Positions 9,673 through 20,761 are shown, counted from the stretch's first letter. The stretch: DNA of 64,000 nt from Solimonas aquatica (GCF_900111015.1 NZ_FOFS01000007.1:124001-188000); one strand, 5' to 3'. Numbers and translations: made by a program. The notes: generated from the sequence alone by a model not told the origin.

Positions 9673-10893
9673 ATGGCCGTGAATCTTTCCGAACCCGCGC
9701 CGCTGCTGCCGATTGCCGGCCTGCGTCTGGGCAGTGCCGAGGCGGCGATCAAGAAGCCGGGTCGTCAGGACCTGCTGCTGATCGAACTGGCCGAGGGTTC
9801 GCGCGTGGCCGGTGTGTTCACCCAGAACGCCTTTGCCGCCGCGCCGGTGCAGCTGTGCCGTGAGCGTCTGGGCGCCAGCAGCGCGATCCGCGCGCTGCTG
9901 GTCAATGCCGGCAATGCCAATGCCGCCACCGGCACGGGCGGGCTGGACGATGCACGCGCCACCACCGCCGCAGTGGCGGCGGCACTGGGCTGCGCGCCGG
10001 AAGCGGTGCTGCCGTTTTCCACCGGCGTGATCGGCCAGCGCCTGCCGGTGGATCGCATGAGCGCCGCCATTCCCAAGGCCGCCGCCGCGCTGTCCGCCGA
10101 GGCCTGGAATGGCGCGGCGCGCGCGATCATGACCACCGACACCGTGCCCAAGGGCGCCAGCCGCCGCGTGCAGACCTCGCAGGGCGCGGTGACGGTGACC
10201 GGCATCGCCAAGGGCGTGGGCATGATCGAGCCGCACATGGCCACCATGCTCGCCTTCATCGCCACCGATGCGCGGCTCACCGCCGCTGCCGCGCAGACCG
10301 CGCTGCGCGATGCGGTGAACGAGTCCTTCAACTGCGTGACCGTGGACAGCGACACCTCCACCAATGATTCCTGCGTGCTCTGCGCCACCGCGCAGCTCGG
10401 CGCGCGCGAGGTCGGCGTGGACGATGCCGACTACGCGCTGATCTACGGCGCGATCCGCGAGGTCTGCGTGCAGCTGGCGCAGGCGGTGGTGCGCGATGGC
10501 GAAGGCGCCACGCGCTTCATCACCATCGAGGTCGGCGGCGCCGGCAGCGTGGCCGAAGCGCGGCAGGTGGGCTATGCCATTGCCAACTCGCCGCTGGTGA
10601 AGACCGCGATGTTTGCCGGCGACGCCAACTGGGGCCGCATCGTGATGGCCATCGGCAAGGCCGGCGTGGCAGGCCTCAATCCCGCGACCGTGGCGATCCG
10701 CCTTGATGATGTGCAGCTGATCGAAGGCGGCGAGCCGCATCCGGATTACCGCGAGGAGCGCGGCGCGGCGGTGGTGGCCAAGCCGGAGTTCACCATCGCC
10801 GTGGACCTGGGCCGTGGCAGCGCGCAGGCGCGGCTGTGGACCTGCGACTTCAGCTACGAGTACGTGAAGATCAATGCCGAGTACCGCACCTGA
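9673..10893 (+). CDS. argJ: Bifunctional glutamate N-acetyltransferase / amino-acid acetyltransferase
   Basis: Transfers the acetyl group from N-acetylornithine to glutamate (and often from acetyl-CoA), recycling acetyl in arginine synthesis. The precursor self-cleaves before a threonine inside the conserved HMATML motif, here between Ala190 and Thr191, giving alpha and beta chains. The 406-residue length fits. I chose the ATG at 9673 because AGAGG lies 7 bp upstream; an in-frame GTG two codons earlier is possible. The mutT-thiE fusion overlaps its 3' end by 20 bp. Confidence 0.97.
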   Translation: MAVNLSEPAPLLPIAGLRLGSAEAAIKKPGRQDLLLIELAEGSRVAGVFTQNAFAAAPVQLCRERLGASSAIRALLVNAGNANAATGTGGLDDARATTAAVAAALGCAPEAVLPFSTGVIGQRLPVDRMSAAIPKAAAALSAEAWNGAARAIMTTDTVPKGASRRVQTSQGAVTVTGIAKGVGMIEPHMATMLAFIATDARLTAAAAQTALRDAVNESFNCVTVDSDTSTNDSCVLCATAQLGAREVGVDDADYALIYGAIREVCVQLAQAVVRDGEGATRFITIEVGGAGSVAEARQVGYAIANSPLVKTAMFAGDANWGRIVMAIGKAGVAGLNPATVAIRLDDVQLIEGGEPHPDYREERGAAVVAKPEFTIAVDLGRGSAQARLWTCDFSYEYVKINAEYRT

Positions 10894-11851
10894 GGCGCGA
10901 GGCGTGACACCTGAGACGGGAGATGCGCTGCCGCTGATCCAGGTGGCGGCGGGTTGCCTGGTGGATGCACAGGGGCGGGTGCTGATCGCGCAGCGTCCGG
11001 AAGGCAAGATCGCGGCGGGGCAGTGGGAGTTTCCCGGCGGCAAGATCGAGCCGGGCGAGTCGGCGCGGGCGGCGCTGGCACGTGAGCTGCACGAGGAGCT
11101 GGGCGTGGAGGTGATCGAGGCCCGGCCCTTGATTGCGGTGACGCACGCCTACTCGGACCGCCGCGTGCGCCTGGATACCTGGAAGGTCACCGCCTGGCGC
11201 GGGCAGCCGCAGAGCCGCGAGCAGCAGGCCTTTGCCTGGGTGGCGCCGCAGGACATCGAGCGCTATCCGGTTCTCGCTGCCGACGGGCCGATTCTCGCGG
11301 CGCTGAAGCTGCCGGCGCATTACGTGTTCACCGCGCCGGCGCAGTGCGAGCCGGAGATCGTGGCCGGGCTCTCGCAGCTGCCGGCGAACGCGCTGCTGCG
11401 TCTGCGTCTGCCGGCGCTTGCCGATGCCGAGTACGCGGCGCTGGCGCAGCGGCTGCTGCCCCTGGTGCACGCCCGGGGCCTGCGTCTGCTGCTGGATCGC
11501 GCGCCGGCCCTGGTCGGCGAGCTGGGTGCCGATGGCTGGCACGCCACGTCCGCGCAGCTGCGGGCGCTGGACCAGAAGCCGGCAGGCCTGTGCATCGCTT
11601 CCTGCCACGATGCCGCAGAACTGCAGCGCGCCCGCGCGCTGGGCTTTGACGCCGCGGTGCTGGGCAGCGTGCTGGCCACCGCCTCGCATCCGGGCGGCGC
11701 GACGCTGGGCTTGGCGGCGGCGGGCGCGCTGACGCAGCAGGCGAATCTGCCGCTGTTCTGGATCGGTGGCTTGTCGCCGGCGGAACTGGACCGCGTGCAG
11801 CAGGCTTACGCGCAGGGCATCGCCGGCATCGGCGCTTACTGGCGGCGCTGA
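10874..11851 (+). CDS. mutT: MutT (Nudix) and thiamine phosphate synthase-like fusion protein
   Basis: 325 residues. The N-terminal Nudix hydrolase domain (about 20-150) has a complete Nudix box at residues 55-78, from GGKIEPGE to ELHEELG, as in 8-oxo-dGTP diphosphatase MutT. The C-terminal domain (about 165-325) resembles thiamine monophosphate synthase (ThiE/TenI) with GWHATSAQL, CHDAAELQRA, VLGSVLAT and WIGGLS. This fusion is common in gammaproteobacteria. Sanitisation of 8-oxo-dGTP is the likely activity; the ThiE-like part is of unclear function. The start lies inside the argJ tail, and the stop overlaps yacG on the opposite strand by 16 bp. Confidence 0.92.
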   Translation: MPSTAPEARGVTPETGDALPLIQVAAGCLVDAQGRVLIAQRPEGKIAAGQWEFPGGKIEPGESARAALARELHEELGVEVIEARPLIAVTHAYSDRRVRLDTWKVTAWRGQPQSREQQAFAWVAPQDIERYPVLAADGPILAALKLPAHYVFTAPAQCEPEIVAGLSQLPANALLRLRLPALADAEYAALAQRLLPLVHARGLRLLLDRAPALVGELGADGWHATSAQLRALDQKPAGLCIASCHDAAELQRARALGFDAAVLGSVLATASHPGGATLGLAAAGALTQQANLPLFWIGGLSPAELDRVQQAYAQGIAGIGAYWRR

Positions 11852-12048
11852 GAAGCCGCCATGTCCTCGCTCAGGGGCTCGTCCTCGGCGGGGATGCTGT
11901 AACGCTCCTCAAACCACTGGCCGAGATCGATCAGCTTGCAGCGTTCGCTGCAGAACGGCCGCCAGCGGTTCTCGGTTTCCAGCAGCGAAGGCTGGCTGCA
12001 CTGCGGGCAGCGGCCGCGACGCACGGACCGGCTCACAGATTGCAGCAC
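11836..12048 (-). CDS. yacG: DNA gyrase inhibitor YacG, zinc protein
   Basis: Small 70-residue protein with four cysteines binding zinc: Cys14 and Cys17 (CPQC), Cys33 and Cys37 (CSERC). The family is known to bind the gyrase GyrB subunit and inhibit supercoiling. The flanking RWRPFCSERCKLIDLGQW segment is highly characteristic. It overlaps the zapD stop by 16 bp and the mutT fusion gene by 16 bp on the other strand. The order pilD-coaE-zapD-yacG is conserved in gammaproteobacteria. Confidence 0.95.
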   Translation of the reverse strand: MLQSVSRSVRRGRCPQCSQPSLLETENRWRPFCSERCKLIDLGQWFEERYSIPAEDEPLSEDMAASQRRQ

Positions 12049-12812
12049 TGCAGGGCGAAGGGAATGTCCACGCGTGCCTGCTGGGCACGGGTGGCCAGAT
12101 CACGCACCTGCATGAAGCGCACCGTGAAGCGGTGGCGGCCGGCGCTGATTTCCGGATAGACCTCGGCGCTCTGCTTCACGTGCACGCGCACCAGCAGGCA
12201 GGGGCCGGTGGGCGTGTGCAGATAGATGCCGCTCTGCGCGGACAGGGTTTCCGCCGGGGCGCTGGCGCGCAGCAGGCGCAGGTACAGCTCGATGCCGCGC
12301 TCGAAGGGTTCCAGATCGGCGAACCAGGCTTTCAGATCGCGGTCGATGCGCTCGTAAGGCTGCGACAGCCAGTGCTGGAAATGCGGCAGGTCGAAGCCGC
12401 AGGTGCCGCCGGGTATTGTCGAGCGGTTGAGCACGCTGACCAGAAAATCGCTGCCGCGCAGCAGGGCGCTGGCGAACTGCGTGGTGAGCTGCTGGAAGCC
12501 GTTGATGGCGGTGGCCAGCTCGCCGAGCACGCCCTGCAGCTGCTCGCGGTTCTCGGCCGACTGCGCGGCCAGGCGCGTCAGGTGCAGATGCTGGTCGGAG
12601 AGTTCCTTGACGATGTCGGACTTCAGGTCCGAGCGCGAAATCACCACCAGCAGGTCCAGCAGGGAATGCAGGCTGGCGCGCACGCCGCACTGGCTGTGAT
12701 CGCGGCGATGGTGCCGGTGCTGGGCGAACAGCAGTTCCAGGCGCAGGAAGCTGCGCACCCGCTCGGTCAGCGGCTGCTCGAAAACCAGCAGAGACGGCGT
12801 CCCTTCCGACAC
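12033..12812 (-). CDS. zapD: Cell division protein ZapD
   Basis: Cytoplasmic FtsZ-bundling factor that stabilises the division ring. The sequence begins SEGTPSLLVFEQPLTERVRS, matching the usual ZapD N-terminus, and contains the long helical core and the GGTCGFDLPHFQHWL segment typical of the family (DUF1342). There is no ATG. I prefer the GTG at 12812 (259 aa); a TTG at 12833 would add seven residues and overlap the coaE stop by 4 bp. It overlaps yacG downstream. Confidence 0.93.
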   Translation of the reverse strand: MSEGTPSLLVFEQPLTERVRSFLRLELLFAQHRHHRRDHSQCGVRASLHSLLDLLVVISRSDLKSDIVKELSDQHLHLTRLAAQSAENREQLQGVLGELATAINGFQQLTTQFASALLRGSDFLVSVLNRSTIPGGTCGFDLPHFQHWLSQPYERIDRDLKAWFADLEPFERGIELYLRLLRASAPAETLSAQSGIYLHTPTGPCLLVRVHVKQSAEVYPEISAGRHRFTVRFMQVRDLATRAQQARVDIPFALQCCNL

Positions 12813-12829
12813 GCGGCTTGAATCCCGAA

Positions 12830-13498
12830 TCAATGGGGGCCGGAGATTCTGACGGACTCGGCAGGCTGCGGCAAACGCAGGCCCGGTGCACGCGGCGTGT
12901 TACGCGCCGCCAGATCGAGGTAATAGCGATGCAGCTCACGCACCGCCGCGCACAGGGCCTCGGGCGTACCCGCGTTGACCAGCACATCGTCGGCGGCCGC
13001 CAGGCGCTGGGCGCGCGTGGCCTGCGCGGCCAGCATCTGTGCGGCCAGCTCGGCACCGATGCTGTCGCGCGCCTGCAGGCGCGCCCGCTGCAATTCCTCG
13101 GGCGCATCCACCACCAGCACGCGCTGCACCAGGCTCTGCATGCCGCCCTCGATGAGAATCGCGACGCTGAGCATGGCGTAGGGCGCGGTCTGCTGCGCCA
13201 GCCAGTCGCGCATCTGCGCGCGGATCAGCGGATGGGTGATGGCCTCCAGCTCGCGTCGCGCCTCGGGCCTGGCGAAGACATGCTCGCGCATGCGGCGGCG
13301 GTCGAGCTGGCCATCGGCCTGCAGGAAGGCCGGCCCGAAGTGCGCGGCAATCGCCGCCAGCCCCGCCGAACCGGGCGCGACCACGGCGCGCGAAACCTGA
13401 TCGGCATCCAGCACCGGCACGCCGAGCGCTTCGAACTCGCGCTGGGCCAGGGATTTGCCGCTGGCGATGCCGCCGGTCAGACCGATGCTGAGGCTCAT
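12830..13498 (-). CDS. coaE: Dephospho-CoA kinase
   Basis: Phosphorylates the 3'-hydroxyl of dephospho-CoA, the last step of coenzyme A synthesis. The P-loop GLTGGIASGKS lies at residues 6-16, and the conserved VLDADQVSR and the HPLIRAQMRDWL segment follow. 222 residues versus about 206 in E. coli. The ATG at 13498 overlaps the pilD stop by 4 bp, so translation is probably coupled. Confidence 0.96.
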   Translation of the reverse strand: MSLSIGLTGGIASGKSLAQREFEALGVPVLDADQVSRAVVAPGSAGLAAIAAHFGPAFLQADGQLDRRRMREHVFARPEARRELEAITHPLIRAQMRDWLAQQTAPYAMLSVAILIEGGMQSLVQRVLVVDAPEELQRARLQARDSIGAELAAQMLAAQATRAQRLAAADDVLVNAGTPEALCAAVRELHRYYLDLAARNTPRAPGLRLPQPAESVRISGPH

Positions 13499-14361
13499 GA
13501 AGTCAGGAACTCGAAATACCAGCGCTGCAGCTGCGGGCCGAACACCAGCACCAGCCAGCCCGCAGCGGCGAGATAGGGGCCGAAGGGAATCGCACTGTGA
13601 CGGCCGGCGCGGCGCAGGACAATCAGCACGATGCCCACCAGCGCCGCCGAAATCGAGGACAGCAGCACGATGGCCGGCAGCGCCTGCCAGCCCAGCCAGG
13701 CGCCGAGCAGGGCCAGCAGCTTGAAGTCGCCATAGCCCATGCCTTCCTTGCCGGTGGCGAGGCGGAACAGCCAGTACAGCGACCACAGGCTCAGGTAACC
13801 GAAGGCCGCGCCCAGCAGCGCCGCCGGCAGCGGCGCGTAGATCGGCACCAGGGCCGCGAGCAGGCCCAGCCAGAGCAGCGGCAGGGTCAGGGCGTCGGGC
13901 AGCAGCAAGGTCTGAAAATCCATCACGGCCAGCGCCAGCAGCGTCCAGCTCAGCAGCAGGGCGGCGGCCAGCTGCGGGCTGTAGCCGAAGCGCCAGACGC
14001 AGGCCAGGGCCATCAGCGCAGCCGCCAGCTCCACCAGCGGATATTGCAGGCTGATGCGCGCGGCGCAGTGCGCGCAGCGGCCGCGCAATAGCAGAAAGCT
14101 CAGCAGCGGAATGTTCTGCCAGGGCCTGAGCGGGGTCTTGCAGTGCGGGCAGTGCGAGCCCGGCTGGAACAGATCCGCCGGCGGGGTTTCGGTCTCCGGC
14201 AGCTCCAGCACCGCGCGCGCCTCCAGACGCCAGGCGTATTCCAGCAGCGGCGGCAGACGCAGGATCAGCACATTGAGAAAGCTGCCGACGATCAGGCCGG
14301 CCAGACCTGCAAGCAGATACAGCAGGCTCGTGTTGCTGGCCAGCGCTTGGGTAAGGCTCAT
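13495..14361 (-). CDS. pilD: Type IV prepilin peptidase / N-methyltransferase
   Basis: Inner-membrane bifunctional enzyme that cleaves type IV prepilins (and type II pseudopilins) and methylates the new N-terminus. 288 residues. The cytoplasmic zinc site has two CxxC pairs, Cys71/74 and Cys96/99. The two catalytic aspartates are Asp148 (VMDFQT) and Asp212 (GYGDFK). About seven or eight hydrophobic segments are visible. It follows pilC after 20 bp, and its stop overlaps the coaE start. Confidence 0.97.
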   Translation of the reverse strand: MSLTQALASNTSLLYLLAGLAGLIVGSFLNVLILRLPPLLEYAWRLEARAVLELPETETPPADLFQPGSHCPHCKTPLRPWQNIPLLSFLLLRGRCAHCAARISLQYPLVELAAALMALACVWRFGYSPQLAAALLLSWTLLALAVMDFQTLLLPDALTLPLLWLGLLAALVPIYAPLPAALLGAAFGYLSLWSLYWLFRLATGKEGMGYGDFKLLALLGAWLGWQALPAIVLLSSISAALVGIVLIVLRRAGRHSAIPFGPYLAAAGWLVLVFGPQLQRWYFEFLTS

Positions 14362-14381
14362 GCTCGCAGGACTAGGATTTT

Positions 14382-15572
14382 CTAAAGGGACTGGCCGAGC
14401 CGGAAGATCGGCAGATACAGGGCCAGCACCAGACCGCCCACCATGATACCCAGGATCAGCATCAGCAGCGGCTCCAGCAGCCGCGTCATCGCCTCGATGC
14501 GCGCGTCCAGCTCTTCCTCACAGAGCAGGGCCAGACGCAGGGCCATGGCCTCCAGCTGCCCGCTGCTTTCGCCGATCTGGATCAGCTGCACCGCCAGCGG
14601 CGGAAACAGTGCATCGTCCTGCAGGGCTGCATGCAGCAGCGTGCCGGACAGCACCTGCTCGCGCAGGCGCGTCACGGTGCGGGCGTAGGCCGCGTTGCCC
14701 GCAGTGTCGGCCACGGCCTGCAGGGCTTGGGCCAGCGGCACGCCGGCCGCCAGCAGGCTGGCGAGGCTGCGCGCGAGGCGCGCCAGCGCCGCTTGCCGCA
14801 AGAGCGCGCCGAACAGCGGCAGATGCAGCAGCAGCGTGTCGCAGCGCAGGCGAAAGGCTGCCTGCTGGCGGTAGCGCTGGCGCAGGATGAGCGCGGCGCT
14901 CAGCAGCAGCGCGCCGGCCGGCAGCGCCAGTCGCTGCGTCCAGGCCGAGAGCTGCAGCACCGCGCGCGTGAAGGCCGGCAGCTCGCCGCCGAAGCTGGCG
15001 TAGAGCGCGGCAAACTGCGGCACCGCAAAGCGCAGCAGGCCGAAGGCCACCAGCATCGCCACCAGCAGGACCGCCAGCGGATAGCTCAGGGCCTTGATCA
15101 GCTTGCGCCGCAGCGCCTCGGCTTTTTCCTGATCCAGTGCCAGGTCGGCCAGGGTTTCGCTCAGGCTGCCGGCACGCTCGGCGGCGGCGATGCGCGCCCG
15201 CAGCGAGCCGCTGAACACGCCCTCGGCCTGGGCCAGGGCCTCGGCGAAGCTGCTGCCGGCTTCGATCTCGGCGCTCAGCGCGTCCAGCAGCGCACGCAGC
15301 GGCGGCCGGGCCTGCTGCGCGGTACTGCGCAGCGCGCTCAGCAGCGGCAGGCCGGCCTTGAGCAAGGTGGCCAGCAGGCGCAGCCACACCGCCAGCTCGC
15401 GGGCGCGAAAGCGCAGCCGCTGGCGCGGCGGGGCCTGCAGCCGCTGCGGGCGTATGCCCTGGCGCAGCAGCTGCAGGCGGGCTTCTTCCGGGCTGGCGGC
15501 GATCAGCTCGCCCGCCACGCGCTGCTGCTGCGGGTCGAGACCCTGCCAGCGGAAGCGCAGCGGCCGCGCCAT
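14382..15572 (-). CDS. pilC: Type IV pilus assembly platform protein PilC
   Basis: Inner-membrane platform protein that couples the PilB motor to the growing pilus. 396 residues with two T2SF domains (about 65-190 and 265-390), each followed by hydrophobic segments; the C-terminus is a membrane helix (LMLILGIMVGGLVLALYLPI). The ATG at 15572 shares one base with the pilB stop, so the frame upstream of it is rejected. Slightly shorter than the usual 405-410 residues. Confidence 0.95.
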   Translation of the reverse strand: MARPLRFRWQGLDPQQQRVAGELIAASPEEARLQLLRQGIRPQRLQAPPRQRLRFRARELAVWLRLLATLLKAGLPLLSALRSTAQQARPPLRALLDALSAEIEAGSSFAEALAQAEGVFSGSLRARIAAAERAGSLSETLADLALDQEKAEALRRKLIKALSYPLAVLLVAMLVAFGLLRFAVPQFAALYASFGGELPAFTRAVLQLSAWTQRLALPAGALLLSAALILRQRYRQQAAFRLRCDTLLLHLPLFGALLRQAALARLARSLASLLAAGVPLAQALQAVADTAGNAAYARTVTRLREQVLSGTLLHAALQDDALFPPLAVQLIQIGESSGQLEAMALRLALLCEEELDARIEAMTRLLEPLLMLILGIMVGGLVLALYLPIFRLGQSL

Positions 15573-17203
15573 CAGTCCGCCACCGTCGCGGCGTAGACCT
15601 GCGCCAGATCGGTGAGCCCGGCTGCGGCCTTGCGCAGCGCCGCGCGGCGCAGGCTCAGCACGTTCTCGCGCGTGGCCTGCGCAGCCAGCTCGCGCGCGCT
15701 GGCGCCGCGCAGCAGCAGCGCGCCCATGGCTTCGGAAAACGGCATCACCTGAAACACCCCGCAGCGACCGGCGTAGCCGTCCTGGCACTGCGCGCAGCCG
15801 CGCGCGCGATAGAGCTGAAAATCCGGCGCCTGCAGGTCTTCGGCGCTGAAACCCTGTTCGAGCAGCGCCTCGCGCGGCAGCTGCAGCACCTGCCGGCAGA
15901 CCGGGCAGAGCTTGCGCACCAGGCGCTGCGCAATCACCAGACTCAGGGTCGCCGCGATCTGATAGGCCGGCAGGCCCATGTGCAGCAGGCGCGTCACGCT
16001 CTGCGGCGCGTCGTTGGTGTGCAGGGTGGAGAGCACCAGATGCCCGGTCTGCGCGGCCTTGATCGCGATCTCGGCGGTTTCGCTGTCGCGGATTTCGCCG
16101 ACCATGATCACGTCCGGGTCCTGGCGCAGGAAGGCGCGCAGGGCCGTGGCGAAGTTCAAACCCGCTTTGGGATTGATGTTGAGCTGGTTGATGCCGGGCA
16201 GATCGATTTCCGCCGGATCCTCGGCGGTGGCGATGTTGCGCGACTCGCCATTGAGCTGCGCCAGTGCGGCGTACAGCGACACGGTCTTGCCCGAACCCGT
16301 AGGACCGGTGACCAGAATCAGGCCCTGCGGCTGCGCCAGCGCGCGCTGATAGGCCTCGCGCTGCGCGGGCTCATAGCCCAGGGCATCGAGGTCCAGGGGC
16401 ATGGCCTTGGGATCGAGAATGCGGCAGACGATCTTCTCGCCGTGCAGGGTCGGGCAGCTGGACAGGCGCAGGTCCACGCGCTGCGCGCCGCTTGCGCCCG
16501 GCAGGGCGTAGTCGATGCGGCCATCCTGCGGCAGCCGCCGCTCCGCCAGATCCAGGCCCGCCATCACTTTCAGGCGGGCGGCCAGGCGCGGCGCCAGACT
16601 CGCCGCGGGCCGTGCCACCACGCGCAGCTCGCCATCGAGACGGCGACGGATGCGGTAGCGCTGCGCATAGGGTTCGAAGTGCACATCGGAGGCGCCGGCG
16701 GCGATGGCCTCGCGCAGCACGCGGTCGATCAGGCGCACGGCGGATTCGTCCTCGGCGTGCTCGCTGCTGCCGGGTTCCGCCGGCGTCTGCGCGCGGCGTC
16801 GCTGCAGCGCGCGCTGCAGCTGATCCTGCGCCACCAGCACGGGAATGAGCGCGGCATCGGCCGGCAGGCGCTGTGGATCGGCCAGCGCCACCACCAGCGC
16901 CTGATCCTGACGACACAAGGGCAGCAGCTGCGCGTCGGGCATCGGCAGCGCGAGTGCCTCGCTGTCGAACACAAAGGCTTCCAGATCCAGCAGCGGCCAG
17001 CCGGTTTCGCGGCTGAAGGCCTGGGCCAGGGCGGATTGCGGCAGGCTGGTGTCCTGCAGCAGCTGCTGCACCACGCCGGTGTTCTGCAGTCTTGCCCGTT
17101 CGCGCAGCGCGCCGAGCTGTGCGCTGCTGAGCAGGGCTTCGGCCAGCAGGCGGCGCAGCAGCGGCTCGGCATCGGCAGCGTAGTCGGCGCGGTTCTGGCT
17201 CAT
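15572..17203 (-). CDS. pilB: Type IV pilus extension ATPase PilB
   Basis: Hexameric cytoplasmic ATPase powering pilus extension. 543 residues: an N-terminal MshEN-like region (1-130), then the secretion ATPase core with Walker A GPTGSGKT at 300-307, Walker B and His boxes (PDVIMVGEIRDSETAEIA, TGHLVLSTLHTND) and a four-cysteine zinc motif (CPVC...CAQC) near the C-terminus. The ATG at 17203 (MSQNRADYAA) gives the usual N-terminus. No pilA pilin gene is in this window, although pilA often precedes pilB. Confidence 0.95.
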   Translation of the reverse strand: MSQNRADYAADAEPLLRRLLAEALLSSAQLGALRERARLQNTGVVQQLLQDTSLPQSALAQAFSRETGWPLLDLEAFVFDSEALALPMPDAQLLPLCRQDQALVVALADPQRLPADAALIPVLVAQDQLQRALQRRRAQTPAEPGSSEHAEDESAVRLIDRVLREAIAAGASDVHFEPYAQRYRIRRRLDGELRVVARPAASLAPRLAARLKVMAGLDLAERRLPQDGRIDYALPGASGAQRVDLRLSSCPTLHGEKIVCRILDPKAMPLDLDALGYEPAQREAYQRALAQPQGLILVTGPTGSGKTVSLYAALAQLNGESRNIATAEDPAEIDLPGINQLNINPKAGLNFATALRAFLRQDPDVIMVGEIRDSETAEIAIKAAQTGHLVLSTLHTNDAPQSVTRLLHMGLPAYQIAATLSLVIAQRLVRKLCPVCRQVLQLPREALLEQGFSAEDLQAPDFQLYRARGCAQCQDGYAGRCGVFQVMPFSEAMGALLLRGASARELAAQATRENVLSLRRAALRKAAAGLTDLAQVYAATVAD

Positions 17204-17273
17204 GGCGAACGGCAGCGGCGGGCTTGATGCGAATCTAGGCCCGAGGCCGCGACAGCGCCTGCGCACTGCCGCA

Positions 17274-17309
17274 CAAAACAAAACGGGCGACCCGATGGGC
17301 CGCCCGTTT
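17274..17309 (-). terminator. Rho-independent terminator after rho
   Basis: On the minus strand, 23 bases past the rho stop, AAACGGGCG pairs with CGCCCGTTT (17309-17301 with 17289-17281), with an inner CCC/GGG extension. A T-rich tail TTTTGTTTTG follows. This is a classic intrinsic terminator. Confidence 0.85.
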
Positions 17310-17331
17310 GCGATACCGCTGCAGCAGACTT

Positions 17332-18864
<1,533 letters not shown>

Positions 18865-18877
18865 AAGGGGGAGCGAC

Positions 18878-19219
18878 TCAGGCGACGGAGAGATGAGGAG
18901 CGACGAAGGCGGCGAGCTGCGCCTTGTGCACGGCACCGACCTGGGTGGCGGCCGGCTGGCCGTTCTTGAACAGGATCAGCGTGGGAATGCCGCGGATGCC
19001 CATGGCGGCGGGCGTCTGCGGGTTTTCATCGACATTGAGCTTCACCACCTTGAGCTTGCCGACGTTGTCGGCCGCCACCTGCTCCAGGATCGGCGCGATC
19101 ATGCGGCAGGGGCCGCACCACTCCGCCCAGAAGTCCACCAGCACCGGCTGGTTGTTGCTGGCGGCGCGGACGTCCTGCTCGAAGCTGGCATCGGTGACTG
19201 CGGAGATGTTTTCGCTCAT
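18878..19219 (-). CDS. trxA: Thioredoxin 1
   Basis: Cytoplasmic disulfide reductase of 113 residues. The active site WCGPC has Cys35 and Cys38. The fold-defining cis-proline is in GIPTLILF. The ATG at 19219 is preceded by a GAGG ribosome-binding site with good spacing. The trxA-rho pair divergent from rhlB is the standard gammaproteobacterial arrangement. Confidence 0.97.
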   Translation of the reverse strand: MSENISAVTDASFEQDVRAASNNQPVLVDFWAEWCGPCRMIAPILEQVAADNVGKLKVVKLNVDENPQTPAAMGIRGIPTLILFKNGQPAATQVGAVHKAQLAAFVAPHLSVA

Positions 19220-19486
19220 GTGTTGCCTCGTGGGGAGAAGAAGAGTACGGGCCAGGCCCGCACGTTCCGGTAGTGGGGATCGCGACCTGCGAGCCGGAGC
19301 CGCGCAAAAAGCGCGGCGGATCGCTATGATTTGTCTTTCAGAGACGGGGAAGTGACTCGGCTCGGCAGCTCGAAGCGATGAACCAGACGCCGCAGCCTTC
19401 AAAGATACCCGTTATTTGAGCCGAAACTTATCCGCCTTGCAAGAGCCGCCCGCCGGCCGCCGCAGGACGCTCATTCCTCATACGCA
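19220..19486. promoter_or_regulatory. Divergent regulatory region between trxA and rhlB
   Basis: A 267-bp gap between divergent genes. A plus-strand TATGAT (19325-19330) could be a -10 box for rhlB with a long leader of about 150 nt. A perfect hairpin GCCGCGC-AAAAA-GCGCGGC lies at 19299-19317. A long leader is in keeping with autoregulated RNA helicase genes but is only inferred here. Confidence 0.4.
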
Positions 19487-20761
19487 ATGCAACCCGACCA
19501 TCTCTCCAGTCTCGCTTTTGCCGATCTGCCCTTGCATCCGCGCCTGCAGAGCGGCCTGCAGAAACTTGGTTTCTCGCACTGCACGCCGATCCAGGCGCAG
19601 GCGCTGCCGCGCGCGCTGGCGGGCGAAGATCTCGCCGGACAGGCGCAGACCGGCACCGGCAAGTCCGCCGCGTTTCTGCTCGCCACCATGCAGCGCCTGC
19701 TCACCGTGCCGCGCGCCGAACAGGACGAACCGGGCCAGCCCCGCGCGATCATCCTGGCGCCCACGCGCGAGCTGGCGGTGCAGATCTACAACGATGCCGT
19801 GGGCCTGGGCGTGGACAGCGGTCTGCGCCTGACGGTCTGCTACGGCGGCGCCGGCTACGAGCTGCAGCGGCAGAACATCGAGGCCGGCGTGGACATCCTG
19901 ATCGGTACGCCGGGCCGTCTGATCGACTACTTCAAGCAGGGCACGTATCACCTCAAGCAGATCGAGGTGCTGGTGCTGGACGAGGCGGATCGCATGTTCG
20001 ATCTCGGCTTCATCGCCGACATCCGCTATCTGATCCGCAAGATGCCGCCGCCGGCGCAGCGCAAGAACTACCTGTTCTCGGCCACGCTCTCGCAGCGCGT
20101 GCTGGAGCTCGCCTACGAGCACATGAACAGCCCGCAGAAGATCGAGATCGCGCCCGATCAGGTCACCGCCGAGCGCGTGCGTCAGCAGCTGGTGCATGTC
20201 GCCAATGACGAGAAGCTGCCGTTTCTGGTCGGTCTGCTGCGCAAGCTCAATGCCTTCCGCTCGCTGGTGTTCATCAACACCAAGCGCGGCGCCGAAGATC
20301 TGGAGCGCGGCCTGCGCGCCAATGGTTTCGAGGCGCGCGTGCTCTCCGGCGATGTCTCGCAAGGCACGCGCCTGCGCCTGCTGGAGGACTTCAAGGAAGG
20401 CAAGCTGCCGGTGCTGGTGGCCACCGATGTCGCCGCGCGCGGCCTGCACATCCCCGGTGTGGATCTGGTGGTCAACTACGATCTGCCGCAGGACCCCGAG
20501 GACTATGTGCATCGCATCGGCCGCACCGCGCGCGCAGGCGCTTCCGGCGACGCCATCTCGCTGTGCTGCGAGACCTGGGTGTACTCGCTGCCGGAGATCG
20601 AGAAGTACATCGGCAACCGCATTCCGCTGATGGCCGATGCCCATGCCCTGATCCCCGAGGACGTGGTGCGGGTGGCGCGTGAGGGCCGCTCGCGCCCGCG
20701 CAACGGCGGTGGCGGCGGTGGTGGTGGCCATGGCCGTCGGTCGTCGCGCCGCCGGCGTTGA
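19487..20761 (+). CDS. rhlB: ATP-dependent DEAD-box RNA helicase RhlB
   Basis: Degradosome-type RNA helicase of 424 residues. Helicase motifs in order: Q motif (FSHCTPIQAQALP), Walker A AQTGTGKS, PTRELA, TPGR, DEAD (VLDEADRMFD), SAT, and HRIGRTAR. The C-terminal tail is a Gly run followed by RRSSRRRR, a basic RNA-binding tail like that of RhlB. Position divergent from trxA-rho supports rhlB over other DEAD-box paralogues. Confidence 0.95.
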   Translation: MQPDHLSSLAFADLPLHPRLQSGLQKLGFSHCTPIQAQALPRALAGEDLAGQAQTGTGKSAAFLLATMQRLLTVPRAEQDEPGQPRAIILAPTRELAVQIYNDAVGLGVDSGLRLTVCYGGAGYELQRQNIEAGVDILIGTPGRLIDYFKQGTYHLKQIEVLVLDEADRMFDLGFIADIRYLIRKMPPPAQRKNYLFSATLSQRVLELAYEHMNSPQKIEIAPDQVTAERVRQQLVHVANDEKLPFLVGLLRKLNAFRSLVFINTKRGAEDLERGLRANGFEARVLSGDVSQGTRLRLLEDFKEGKLPVLVATDVAARGLHIPGVDLVVNYDLPQDPEDYVHRIGRTARAGASGDAISLCCETWVYSLPEIEKYIGNRIPLMADAHALIPEDVVRVAREGRSRPRNGGGGGGGGHGRRSSRRRR